Shown in pieces: positions 22,963 through 32,106 of a stretch of DNA of 35,546 nt. The position numbers and the translations under genes were made by a program. Position 1 is the stretch's first letter. Every line of letters begins with the position of its first letter. The notes below the pieces were generated by a model. It was not told the origin of the DNA and searched no databases. It saw only the letters and a program-made list of their open reading frames with translations. Source of the DNA: a bacterium (GTDB lineage: Bacteria > CG2-30-53-67 > CG2-30-70-394); NCBI GenBank assembly GCA_024278555.1, contig JAJRSX010000135.1:1-35546 (forward strand). Reading direction: 5' to 3'.

Positions 22963-23601
22963 CTACGGCAACAGCGGCGCCAGGGGGCAGCGCTCGCACC
23001 GCGGTCGCGGCTTGCAGTGGTGGTAGCCGGTACGGACGATGAGGGCGTGGTACTCGTTGTACAGGGCCACCTCCTCGGGCAGGTGGTCCATGAAGAGGGC
23101 GCGCATCGCCTCGTAGGTCGCCCCCTCGTCGATCAGGCCGTGGCGGGTGAGGAGCCTGCGGGTGTAGGCGTCGCAGACAAAGGTGGGGCGGTTACCGGCG
23201 TACAGGAGGATCGAGTCGACCGTCTCCGGACCGAGGCCGTTCACCTCCAGGAGCTCGGCCCGGCGGGTGGCGAGATCGCCGTTGAGGTAGGTAGTAATCT
23301 CCCCACCGTGGTCATGCAGGTGGCGGAGCAGGTTGCGCAGCCGCCTGGCCTTGACGTTGAAGTACCCCGCCGGCCGCAGGAGCTCGGCGAGCTCCTCGTG
23401 AGAGAGGGCGAGGAGCGGCTCCGGGGCGAGGCAGCCGGCGCGCTTCAGGTTGTCGATCGCCCGCTCGACGTTGCGCCAGGCGGTGTTCTGGGTCAGCACC
23501 GCCCCCACCGCCACCTCGAAGGGCGACTCCCCCGGCCACCAGTGCTGCGGCCCGAAGGCGGCCAGCAGCCGCTGGTAGATGTCGAGGAGGCGGGCGCGCA
23601 T
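22963..23601 (-). CDS. endonuclease III-like HhH-GPD base-excision DNA glycosylase
   Basis: WWPGESPFEVAVGAVLTQNTAWRNVERAIDNL...LLEVNGLGPETVDSILLYAGNRPTFVCDAYTRRLLTRHGL...CKPRPRCERCPL (Fe-S cysteines). Confidence 0.9.
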   Translation of the reverse strand: MRARLLDIYQRLLAAFGPQHWWPGESPFEVAVGAVLTQNTAWRNVERAIDNLKRAGCLAPEPLLALSHEELAELLRPAGYFNVKARRLRNLLRHLHDHGGEITTYLNGDLATRRAELLEVNGLGPETVDSILLYAGNRPTFVCDAYTRRLLTRHGLIDEGATYEAMRALFMDHLPEEVALYNEYHALIVRTGYHHCKPRPRCERCPLAPLLP

Positions 23602-23680
23602 CGGCTGGGAACGGGTTGCATCCGCGCCGCTGGCGCAGAGGGAGTGGGCGCTCAGAGGTACGCAGGTGCTGCCCGCGAAT

Positions 23681-23765
23681 GGTAGGAGCGGGCCATGCCC
23701 GCGACATGGCTCCTCCGGGTCGGCCTGCCGAGGACTCCGGATCGCGGGCATGGCCCGCTCCTACC
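23681..23765. repeat. BIME: two REP elements as a perfect 24-bp inverted repeat
   Basis: ggtaggagcgggccatgcccgcga (23681-23704) and its exact reverse complement tcgcgggcatggcccgctcctacc (23742-23765). Confidence 0.92.
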
Positions 23766-24831
23766 CATTGTCCTCGTAGCTGTTCATGTGCACCTCGCGC
23801 TTTGCCGCCTCCAGGTCCGAGGCGACCATCCGCCGGACCAGCGACGCGAAGGTGACCTGAGGCCGCCAGCCGAGGAGCTTCCGCGACTTGCTCGGATCGC
23901 CGATCAGCAGGTCCACGTCGGTAGGACGGAAGTAGCGCGGGTCGATGCGCACCACCACCCGGTCGCCGCCGGCCACCGCCCCGACCTCATCCACCCCCTC
24001 GCCGCGCCACTCGATGGGCAGCTCCACCGCCGCGAAGGCGTGCTCGACGAACTCGCGCACCGCGTGGGTCTCACCGGTGGCCAGCACGAAGTCGTCCGCC
24101 TCGTGGTGCTGGAGGATCCGCCACATCCCCTCGACGTACTCCGGGGCGTAGCCCCAGTCGCGCTTCGCATCGAGGTTGCCGAGGAAGAGGGTCTCCTCCA
24201 GCCCCAACGCGATACGCGCCGCCGCCCGGGTGATCTTGCGGGTCACGAAGGTCTCGCCGCGCTGCTCCGACTCGTGGTTGAAGAGGATCCCGTTGGACGC
24301 AAAGATCCCGTAGGCCTCCCGGTAGTTCACCGTGATCCAGTAGCTGTAGAGCTTCGCCGCGGCGTACGGCGAGCGCGGGTAGAATGGCGTCTTTTCCGTC
24401 TGGGGCACCTCCTGCACCTTGCCGTAGAGCTCGCTGGTGGAGGCCTGGTAGAAGCGGGTCTTCTTCTCCAGGCCGAGCATTCGGATGGCGTCGAGGAGCC
24501 TCAGGGTCCCGAGCCCTACCGAGTCGCCGGTGTACTCGGGGGTCTCGAAGGAGACCGCCACGTGCGACTGGGCCGCGAGGTTGTAGACCTCATCCGGCTG
24601 CACCTCCTGGATGATGCGGATGAGGTTGGTGGCGTCGGTCAGGTCACCGTAGTGGAGGAAGAAGCGGGCGTTGCGGTCGTGGGGATCGACGTAGAGGTGG
24701 TCGATGCGGGCGGTGTTGAACGACGACGACCGCCGCTTGATCCCGTGGACCTCATACCCCTTCTCCAGGAGCAGCTCCGCCAGATAGGCGCCGTCCTGAC
24801 CGGTGACGCCGGTGATGATTGCCTTCTTCAT
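23761..24831 (-). CDS. gmd: GDP-mannose 4,6-dehydratase
   Basis: [47 protein letters not shown]...[17 protein letters not shown]...[51 protein letters not shown]. Confidence 0.97.
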   Translation of the reverse strand: MKKAIITGVTGQDGAYLAELLLEKGYEVHGIKRRSSSFNTARIDHLYVDPHDRNARFFLHYGDLTDATNLIRIIQEVQPDEVYNLAAQSHVAVSFETPEYTGDSVGLGTLRLLDAIRMLGLEKKTRFYQASTSELYGKVQEVPQTEKTPFYPRSPYAAAKLYSYWITVNYREAYGIFASNGILFNHESEQRGETFVTRKITRAAARIALGLEETLFLGNLDAKRDWGYAPEYVEGMWRILQHHEADDFVLATGETHAVREFVEHAFAAVELPIEWRGEGVDEVGAVAGGDRVVVRIDPRYFRPTDVDLLIGDPSKSRKLLGWRPQVTFASLVRRMVASDLEAAKREVHMNSYEDNG

Positions 24832-24917
24832 GTCACCCTCCTCCATACGTCGAATCGAGATTGTGCCTGCCGTGTCCCGCGAGGCTGGCCACCATATCGC
24901 ACCGGCCGCCCCGGGGG

Positions 24918-25901
24918 CTAAGGGGCCGGCAGGAGGCGCAAGATCCCACCCTTCGCGTCGACGATGATCGCCTGCGCAACCCCCGCCCGCTTCAGCAGCG
25001 CCATGCCGCGCTCCGGGCCGAGGACGAAGCAGGCGGTGGCGAGGGCGTCGCCGGCCATCGCGCTCGCGGTCACCACGGTGACCGACTCACAGCCACGCGC
25101 CGGCCGGCCGGTGGCCGGGTCGAGGATGTGGTGGTAGCGCACCCCATCCTCGATGAAGTACCGCTCGTAGTCGCCGGAGGTGACCACCGCCGTGTCGGTG
25201 ACGTCGAGCTTGGTGAGCAGCGCCTGCGGGTCGCGCGGGTGCTGGATGCCGATGTGCCACGGCCCGCCGCCCGGCCGCTCGCCGACCACCCGGATGTCGC
25301 CGCCGGCGTTGACGATCGCCCCCTTCACCCCCGCCTTCACCAGCAGCTCGGCGGCGCGGTCCACCGCGTACCCCTTGGCGATGCCACCGAGATCGAGGTG
25401 GGTCCCCGAATAGAGGAGACGGGCCCGCCTCCCCTCGACCACCAGGCGGGGGTAGCCGACCGTGGCCAGCGCCGCCTTCAGGGCCTTCGTCTCGGGGAGG
25501 TGCCCACCTTTCTCACCGAACCCCCACAGGCCGCTTACCGCGCCGATGGTGGGATCGAAGGCGCCCTTGGACAGGGCGGCGACCCGCACCGCCTCGCGCA
25601 GGACCGCGGCGAGGTCGGGAGAGATGGGGGTCCAACGCGGGGCGTTGCGATCGATGGCCGAGACGATGGAGTCGTCGCGGTAGCGGCTCATCTCCCCCTC
25701 CACCCGGTCAAAGAGGGCGAAGACCCCCTGCGCGAGGCCGCGCGCCCGACGCTCCGCCCCGCCGTTCACCGTCACCTCCACCACCGTATCCATGTGGATG
25801 GAGGTGTAGGTGTGCGCCTGTGGCCCGCGGTGGCAGGCGGCGAGGAGGGCCACCGCGGCCATCACCACACCGAGCGGGCGGAAGGGAGATCGCCGGTTCA
25901 T
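24918..25901 (-). CDS. apbE: FAD:protein FMN transferase (ApbE family), predicted lipoprotein
   Basis: Lipobox-like [78 protein letters not shown]. Confidence 0.94.
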   Translation of the reverse strand: MNRRSPFRPLGVVMAAVALLAACHRGPQAHTYTSIHMDTVVEVTVNGGAERRARGLAQGVFALFDRVEGEMSRYRDDSIVSAIDRNAPRWTPISPDLAAVLREAVRVAALSKGAFDPTIGAVSGLWGFGEKGGHLPETKALKAALATVGYPRLVVEGRRARLLYSGTHLDLGGIAKGYAVDRAAELLVKAGVKGAIVNAGGDIRVVGERPGGGPWHIGIQHPRDPQALLTKLDVTDTAVVTSGDYERYFIEDGVRYHHILDPATGRPARGCESVTVVTASAMAGDALATACFVLGPERGMALLKRAGVAQAIIVDAKGGILRLLPAP

Positions 25902-25956
25902 GGCCACGCAGGGTACCACCCTCCCCGCTCCCCCCCATGGCGCCCCCGGTCCACCG

Positions 25957-26042
25957 GGAGGAGCCGGCTCCTCCCGGCGAACCCGCCCAAAGGGCGGGCG
26001 GGGCCTCCGGCCCCGTTCGCGAGCGGCAGCTCGCTCCTACCG
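25957..26042. repeat. REP/BIME-like inverted pair
   Basis: gaggagccggctcctcccggcgaac ... gttcgcgagcggcagctcgctcctacc. Confidence 0.7.
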
Positions 26043-26088
26043 AAAGACCGTGGGCCGGGCATCTCTGCTTCCGGCCCCGGGTACCGGC

Positions 26089-28656
26089 CTACGGCAGCCA
26101 CCAGCGAATCAGACCGCCGGCGATGTCTTCGCCGAGCTCTACATGGAAGGGGACGACACGCACGGCGTAGCCGAGCTTGCCGCTCGTCCGGCACGGGATG
26201 GCGCCGCGGAAGGTGGTCTCGCCGGTGGCGTCGTCGTCGTCGGGATCGAGCCGATGCAGCGCCCCGTCGGTGATCTCCGCGAGGGGGTCGACGCGGCCAT
26301 AGTAGAGCTGAACGGCGACGTCCCGCGCCGGCAGCCCCGCCAGATCGACAACCACCCGAACGTCGATGTCGTCGCCCACCTGCTGCTCCGGGGCCCCGTC
26401 GCTCTCCACCGAGACGATGCGCAGGCGCGGCCACGCCCGCACCACCTGCGCCCGCCACTCGGCGAGGTCGCGCGCCTGCGTCGCCTCCGCCCCCTCCTCC
26501 AGGACACAGCGGGCGGCGATCGGGGCGTAGTGCTCCTCGGCATACTGGGAGACCATCCGGTGGGAGGAGAAGGTGGGTCCGAGGGTGGCCAGGGAGTGCT
26601 GCATCATCTGGACCCACCCCTCGGGGATCCCGTCACGGCGCCGATCGTAGAAGGCGGGGACCACCTCCTTCTCCAGGAGGTCGTAGAGGGCGGAGGCCTC
26701 GACCCGGTCCTGCTCCTCGCGATCCTCGTACTCCTCGTGGCCGCCGATCGCCCACCCCACCCCGGGCTCGAACGCCTCATCCCACCAGCCGTCGAGGATC
26801 GACAGATTGAGGACGCCGTTCGCCGCCGCCTTCATCCCCGAGGTCCCCGACGCCTCCAGGGGACGCAGGGGGTTGTTGAGCCACACGTCGGCCCCCTGCA
26901 CCAGGTAGCGGGCCACCGACATGTCGTAGTCCTCCAAAAAGACCACGTGGTTGCGCATCCGCTCGTCGCGGGCGAAGTGGAGCCACTGGCGGATGAGCTC
27001 CTTGCCCGCGTGGTCGCGCGGGTGGGCCTTGCCGGCGATGAGCAGTTGCACCGGCCGCTCGGGATCGGTGAGCAACCGCACCAGCCGCTCGGAGTCGTGG
27101 AGCAGAAGCGTCGCCCGCTTGTAGGTGGCGAAGCGGCGAGCGAAGCCGATGGTGAGGGTGTCGATGGAGAGCGACTGGCGCGCCTGACGCACCTGTGACG
27201 GCGGCGCCGACCGATGTTCGAGCTGTTTCGCCAGGTGGCGCCGGGCGAAGGCGACAAGGCGCTCGCGGCGGCGGCAGTGGGTGCGCCACAGCTCCTCGTC
27301 GGGGACCTCTCGGATCCGCGCCCACACCACCTCATCCGCCGGGGCGTACTGCCACTTGGGGCCGAGGTAGCGGTCATAGAGCTCGGCAAGCTCTTTCGAG
27401 ATCCAACTCGGATAGTGGACGCCGTTGGTAACGTGGGCGATCGGCACCTCCTTCTCGAGGGCGCCGGGATAGAGGGAGTGGAACATCTCCCGCGACACAT
27501 GACCGTGCAGGCGGCTGACGCCGTTGGCGTGACGCGACAGGCGGAGGCAGAGGACCGCCATGGAAAAGGGCGAGGTAGTGTTCGTCGGATCCTCGCGACC
27601 GAGGGAGAGGAAGCGGTCACGGTCGATGCCGAGCTCGCCGTAGGTGTTGTGGAAGTAGCGATCGATGAGGGTCGGGTCGAAGATGTCGATCCCCGCCGGC
27701 ACCGGGGTGTGGGTGGTGAAGACCTGCGACGCGCGGGCGAGCTCCACCGCCTGGTCGAAGGTGAGGCCCAGGGTGGTGCACGCCTGGCGGATCCGCTCGA
27801 TGGCGAGGAAGCCGGCGTGGCCCTCGTTCATGTGGAAGACCTTGCAGTCGACCCCGAGCGCCTGCAGCGCCCGCAGGCCGCCGATCCCGAGGACCCGCTC
27901 CTGGCGGATGCGCATCTCCTGGTCGCCGCCGTAGAGCTCGCCGGTGATCCCCCGGTCCTCGGGCCGGTTGGTCGCGACGTTCGAATCCAACAGGTAGAGG
28001 GCGATACGCCCCACCTGGGCGAGCCAGACGTGGAGGTGCACCTCGCCCTTGGGGTCCTGCAGGCTCACGGTGACCGGCTGGCCCGAAGCGTCACGCACCA
28101 GGGTCATGGGCATCTGATCCACCTGGTTGAGCGGATACCGCTCCTGCTGCCAGCCGTCGGCGTTGAGGTACTGGTGGAAGTAGCCCCCCTGATAGAAGAG
28201 GCCCACCCCCACCAGGGGGACACCGAGGTCGGAGGCGGACTTCAGGTGGTCGCCGGCGAGGATGCCGAGGCCGCCGGAGTAGATCGCCAGGCAGTCGGTG
28301 ATCCCGAACTCGGCGCAGAAGTAGGCGACACACGCCTCCGCCTCACCCGACGGGTGACAGCGGTCGTACCACACCGCCTCGGCGCGCATGTAGTCGTCGA
28401 AGTCCTCGCCGACTCGCCGCAGGTGGTTGAGGAAGCGGTCATCGCCGGCCAGCTCCTCCAACCGCTCCTGGCTCACCGCCCCGAGGAGCGCCACCGGGTT
28501 GCGGCCGGTCTGCTCCCACAGGTCGCGGTCGATGCGGAAGAAGAGGCCGATGGTGTCGGCGTCCCACGACCAGCGGAGGTTATATGCAAGCTCGCGCAGC
28601 CGCTCCAACGGCGCCGGCAGGGTGGGCAGGACGTGAAACTGCTGAATCGCCTTCAT
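26089..28656 (-). CDS. glgP: alpha-glucan (glycogen/starch) phosphorylase
   Basis: MKAIQQFHVLPTLPAPLERLRELAYNLRWSWD...YFCAEFGITDCLAIYSGGLGILAGDHLKSASDLGVPLVGVGLFYQGGYFHQ...FHMNEGHAGFLAIERIR...EASGTSGMKAAANGVLNLSILDGWWDEA. Confidence 0.95.
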   Translation of the reverse strand: MKAIQQFHVLPTLPAPLERLRELAYNLRWSWDADTIGLFFRIDRDLWEQTGRNPVALLGAVSQERLEELAGDDRFLNHLRRVGEDFDDYMRAEAVWYDRCHPSGEAEACVAYFCAEFGITDCLAIYSGGLGILAGDHLKSASDLGVPLVGVGLFYQGGYFHQYLNADGWQQERYPLNQVDQMPMTLVRDASGQPVTVSLQDPKGEVHLHVWLAQVGRIALYLLDSNVATNRPEDRGITGELYGGDQEMRIRQERVLGIGGLRALQALGVDCKVFHMNEGHAGFLAIERIRQACTTLGLTFDQAVELARASQVFTTHTPVPAGIDIFDPTLIDRYFHNTYGELGIDRDRFLSLGREDPTNTTSPFSMAVLCLRLSRHANGVSRLHGHVSREMFHSLYPGALEKEVPIAHVTNGVHYPSWISKELAELYDRYLGPKWQYAPADEVVWARIREVPDEELWRTHCRRRERLVAFARRHLAKQLEHRSAPPSQVRQARQSLSIDTLTIGFARRFATYKRATLLLHDSERLVRLLTDPERPVQLLIAGKAHPRDHAGKELIRQWLHFARDERMRNHVVFLEDYDMSVARYLVQGADVWLNNPLRPLEASGTSGMKAAANGVLNLSILDGWWDEAFEPGVGWAIGGHEEYEDREEQDRVEASALYDLLEKEVVPAFYDRRRDGIPEGWVQMMQHSLATLGPTFSSHRMVSQYAEEHYAPIAARCVLEEGAEATQARDLAEWRAQVVRAWPRLRIVSVESDGAPEQQVGDDIDVRVVVDLAGLPARDVAVQLYYGRVDPLAEITDGALHRLDPDDDDATGETTFRGAIPCRTSGKLGYAVRVVPFHVELGEDIAGGLIRWWLP

Positions 28657-28675
28657 GGCGCTCCTCCTCAAAAGC

Positions 28676-28714
28676 GGCCTCTTCACGAGAGGCCCGGCAT
28701 CGATAAAAGATGCC
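28676..28714 (-). promoter_or_regulatory. two adjacent hairpins in the glgP leader; the proximal one abuts a CTTTT tract and the Shine-Dalgarno
   Basis: GGCCTCT-cgtga-AGAGGCC (minus-strand reading), then GCTTTTGAGGAGGAGCGCCATG; second stem GGCATC/GATGCC with 7-nt loop. Confidence 0.5.
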
Positions 28715-28823
28715 AGCGCCCTCGGAGTGGGTCAAAGTTCAGTAGCTCGGTGACGATGAGAGGACGACCCTCCCGACCGTCTTCTCCCATTCGTCGTCCC
28801 CTCCCCATCGCATAAGGTCTCCC

Positions 28824-30125
28824 ATGCCCGCCACCACCGACTTCACCATCGACAGCCTCGGCCCGTGCCACGTCCCGTCGCCGGTCCACACCGATGACTT
28901 CGTCCCCGACGGCGAGCGCATCCTCCACGACGTCTGCCTCGACCGGGTGAGCGACCGGCTCGCCCGCGGCGAGGAGCCACCCTCGTTCGAACGCGCCGGG
29001 CCGCGCCGGGAGATCTACTTCGACCCGACCAAGACGAAGGCGGCGATCGTCTCCTGCGGCGGCCTCTGCCCGGGGATCAACGACGTCATCCGGTCGCTGG
29101 TCATGTGCCTCCACTACCGCTACGGGGTGCGCAACATCCTCGGCATCCGCTACGGCTACCAGGGGCTCATCCCGCGCTACGGCCACGAGGTGATCGAGCT
29201 CTCCCCGTCGGTGGTCGAACGGATCCACGAAGAGGGCGGCTCCTTCCTGTCGTCGTCACGCGGCCACCAGGACGTCGGAGAGATGGTGGACGCCCTGGAG
29301 CGGATGAACTGCTCCATCCTCTTTTGTATCGGCGGCGACGGCACCCTGCGCGGCGCCCGGGCGATCGCCGAGGAGATCCTCGCCCGCCACCTGAAGATCG
29401 CCGTGGTCGGCCTGCCGAAGACGATCGACAACGACATGTGCTACATCGAAAAGACCTTCGGCTTCGAGACCGCCTTCACCGTCGCGGTCAACGCCATCCG
29501 CTCGGCGCACCTGGAGGCCAAGGGGGCGCCCAACGGCATCGGCCTGGTGAAGCTCATGGGGCGCGAGTCCGGTTACCTCACCGCCAACGCCGCCCTGGCG
29601 CTGAACGACGCCAACTTCGTCCTCATCCCCGAGGTCCCCTTCGACCTGGAGGGAGACAACGGCTTCCTGGAGGCGCTGCACCGCCGCATGGCCACGCGCC
29701 ACCACGCGGTAATCCTCGTCGCCGAGGGCGCGGGCCAGGCCTTCTTCGAACACGACGACGCCCGCGACGCCTCCGGCAACAAGCGGCTCCACGACATCGG
29801 CAGCTACCTCAAGGAGCGGATCAACGGCTACTTTCACGACCGCGGCGACGAGGTGAACCTCAAGTTCATCGACCCGAGCTACATCGTCCGCGCCACCCCG
29901 GCAAACGCCTCCGACTCCATCTACTGCACCCTCCTCGGGGTCAACGCGGTCCACGCCGCCATGGCCGGCAAGACCAACATGGTGGTGGGCAAGTGGAACA
30001 ACATCTTCACCCACGTGCCGATCGCCGCGGTCACCTCGCGCCGCAACCAGATCGACCCCGACTCCACCCTCTGGCAGTCGGTCATCGAGGTCACCGGCCA
30101 GCCCCGACGGATGGTCAACGGGTAG
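28824..30125 (+). CDS. 6-phosphofructokinase family protein
   Basis: AAIVSCGGLCPGINDVIRSLV, ILFCIGGDGTLRGARAIAEE, VVGLPKTIDNDMCYIEKTFGFETA, LVKLMGRESGYLTANAALA. Confidence 0.94.
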   Translation: MPATTDFTIDSLGPCHVPSPVHTDDFVPDGERILHDVCLDRVSDRLARGEEPPSFERAGPRREIYFDPTKTKAAIVSCGGLCPGINDVIRSLVMCLHYRYGVRNILGIRYGYQGLIPRYGHEVIELSPSVVERIHEEGGSFLSSSRGHQDVGEMVDALERMNCSILFCIGGDGTLRGARAIAEEILARHLKIAVVGLPKTIDNDMCYIEKTFGFETAFTVAVNAIRSAHLEAKGAPNGIGLVKLMGRESGYLTANAALALNDANFVLIPEVPFDLEGDNGFLEALHRRMATRHHAVILVAEGAGQAFFEHDDARDASGNKRLHDIGSYLKERINGYFHDRGDEVNLKFIDPSYIVRATPANASDSIYCTLLGVNAVHAAMAGKTNMVVGKWNNIFTHVPIAAVTSRRNQIDPDSTLWQSVIEVTGQPRRMVNG

Positions 30126-30185
30126 CCCGTATTTCCGCGCGACGATCACCCAAGTCCGACAGACTCCAAGCCCCGCGGCGACGCC

Positions 30186-31400
30186 ATGGACAGGGTCATC
30201 ATCGAGGAGCGTTACCGGTTCGTACCCCCCTATCGCGGGACCGTCTGGCCGACCCTCTTTCGGGCCCTGGCGCCGTGGCAGGCGCGGCGCAAGTACGGTA
30301 TCGGCGAGGTCCGCTGCTTCGGGGTGGAGCACCTGCGCGCGTCGCTGAGCGCCGGCCACGGGATCCTCCTCACCCCGAACCACTGCCGGCCCAGCGACCC
30401 GCTGATCGTCGGGCGGCTGGCGCAAGAGGCCTCCACCCTGCTCTTCATCATCGCCAGCTGGCACCTCTTCAAGCAGAGCCGCTTCGCCGCCTGGTACCTG
30501 CGCCGAGCCGGCGCCTTCTCCATCTACCGCGAGGGGCTCGACAAGCAGGCGCTGAAGAGCGCCGTCGAGATCTTGAGCCAGGCGACGCGGCCCCTGGTGA
30601 TCTTCCCCGAGGGGGTGGTCAGCCGCGCCAACGACCGCCTCGAAACCTTCATGGAGGGGACCTCCTTCATCATCCGCAGCGCCGCCAAGCGGATGGCCAA
30701 GGAGCGTCCCGACGGCAAGGTGGTCGTCCACCCGGTGGCGATCCGCTACTTCTTCCACGGCGACATCGACGCGACCCTGACGCCGGTCCTGTCGCGCATC
30801 GAGCAGCGCCTGTCGTGGGCGCCGCAGGACCGACTCCCCCTCGACCAGCGGATCGTCAAGCTCGGCTCCGCGCTGATGGCGTTGAAGGAGATCGAGTACC
30901 TCGGCGAGCCCCAGTCCGGCGACCTGCGGCCGCGGCTGCGACGCACCATCCAGGCGATCCTCGAACCGACCGAGGCCGAGTGGCTCGGCGGCCGCGAGCC
31001 CCCCACCGACGACGTGGTCGCCCGGGTCAAGCGGCTCCGCGCCCGGATCCTGCCGGGGATGATCGAGGGGGAGACGAGCGCCGCCGAGCGCGCCCGGCGG
31101 TGGCAACAGCTCGCCGACCTCTACCTCGCCCAGCAGATGTCCCACTACTCCCCCGGCTACATCTTCGAGACCCGGGCGCCCGAGCGGAAGCTGGAGACCG
31201 TCGAGCGGTTCGAAGAGGACCTCACCGACCGCGCCACCGTCCACCGCCCCATGTCCGCCGCCATCCAGGTGGGCGAGGCGATCGAGGTCCGCCACCCGCC
31301 GAACGCCGCGCGCGACAACGACCCGCTCATCGGCGAGCTCCGCAACCGCATCGACGAGATGCTCGCGGCCCTCGCCGACCGCCGCCCGCCTGCCGGGTGA
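30186..31400 (+). CDS. PlsC-like 1-acyl-sn-glycerol-3-phosphate acyltransferase family protein
   Basis: LLTPNHCRPSDPLIVG (NHx4D), AFSIYREG, VIFPEGVVSRANDRLETFMEGTSFI. Confidence 0.85.
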   Translation: MDRVIIEERYRFVPPYRGTVWPTLFRALAPWQARRKYGIGEVRCFGVEHLRASLSAGHGILLTPNHCRPSDPLIVGRLAQEASTLLFIIASWHLFKQSRFAAWYLRRAGAFSIYREGLDKQALKSAVEILSQATRPLVIFPEGVVSRANDRLETFMEGTSFIIRSAAKRMAKERPDGKVVVHPVAIRYFFHGDIDATLTPVLSRIEQRLSWAPQDRLPLDQRIVKLGSALMALKEIEYLGEPQSGDLRPRLRRTIQAILEPTEAEWLGGREPPTDDVVARVKRLRARILPGMIEGETSAAERARRWQQLADLYLAQQMSHYSPGYIFETRAPERKLETVERFEEDLTDRATVHRPMSAAIQVGEAIEVRHPPNAARDNDPLIGELRNRIDEMLAALADRRPPAG

Positions 31401-31415
31401 GGTCGCGTCGCGCGG

Positions 31416-32069
31416 TTACGGTGCGACGTTGGTGTACAGGAGGTCACCGCCGGCGAGGCGGACGCGGTAGATGCGACCCCCGGCGCCGGCGGCCCGGGAC
31501 CACTCGCCCTCCGGGTAGAGGTGGCGCAGCCGCCGGAGGTAGGTGCGGGTCTCCGGGAAGGGGGGGACGCCGCCGTACTGCGCCACCCGGTCGGGGCCGG
31601 CGTTGTAGGCGGCGAGCGCCAGGGTGAGGTCGCCGAAGCGGTCCCACAGGGAGCGCAGGTAGCGGGCGCCGCCGAAGATGTTCTCCTCCGGGTCGTACGG
31701 ATCGACCACCCCGAGGTCGCGGGCGGTAGCCGGCATGAGCTGCATCAGCCCCATCGCCCCCTTGGGAGAGCGGGCCCGCGGGTCGTACCCCGACTCGGTG
31801 GCGATCACCGCGTGCAGGAGATCGGCGGCCAGGCCGGTGGTGTCAGCGGCGCGACGGACGGTGGCGGCGAAGGGGTGGCGGTGGCCACGGGCAGGGGCCG
31901 TCACGGTCGCGAGATGGCGGTTCAGGGTGATCGCCGGTCGGTCGCCCGATCGCCGGGGGGCGTCGGTGAAACAGAGGGAACCGTCGGCGAGCCGGTACCG
32001 GTAGATCCCGCCCGCCGTCACCGGCGAGGCCGTGGCCGCCACGAGAAGGAGGATCAGCATGCGCACCAT
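31416..32069 (-). CDS. lytic transglycosylase (SLT domain) with DUF4124-like motif
   Basis: Signal peptide; GGIYRYRLADGSLCFTDAP; LLHAVIATESGYDPRARSPKGAMGLMQLMPATARDLGV...NIFGGARYLRSLWDRFGDLTLALAAYNAGPDRVAQYGGVPPFPETRTYLRRL. Confidence 0.93.
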   Translation of the reverse strand: MVRMLILLLVAATASPVTAGGIYRYRLADGSLCFTDAPRRSGDRPAITLNRHLATVTAPARGHRHPFAATVRRAADTTGLAADLLHAVIATESGYDPRARSPKGAMGLMQLMPATARDLGVVDPYDPEENIFGGARYLRSLWDRFGDLTLALAAYNAGPDRVAQYGGVPPFPETRTYLRRLRHLYPEGEWSRAAGAGGRIYRVRLAGGDLLYTNVAP

Positions 32070-32106
32070 TCCCCCCTCATCGGCACGAGCGGCCCCATTG
32101 TGTGCC

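Noticed and set aside
25810-28815. Plus-strand ORFs opposite glgP
   Set aside because: Antisense shadows of a clear glycogen phosphorylase.
29105-31627. Plus-strand 840-aa ORF overlapping pfk and the PlsC-like gene
   Set aside because: Out-of-frame shadow, rich in Pro/Arg; the true frames are well supported.
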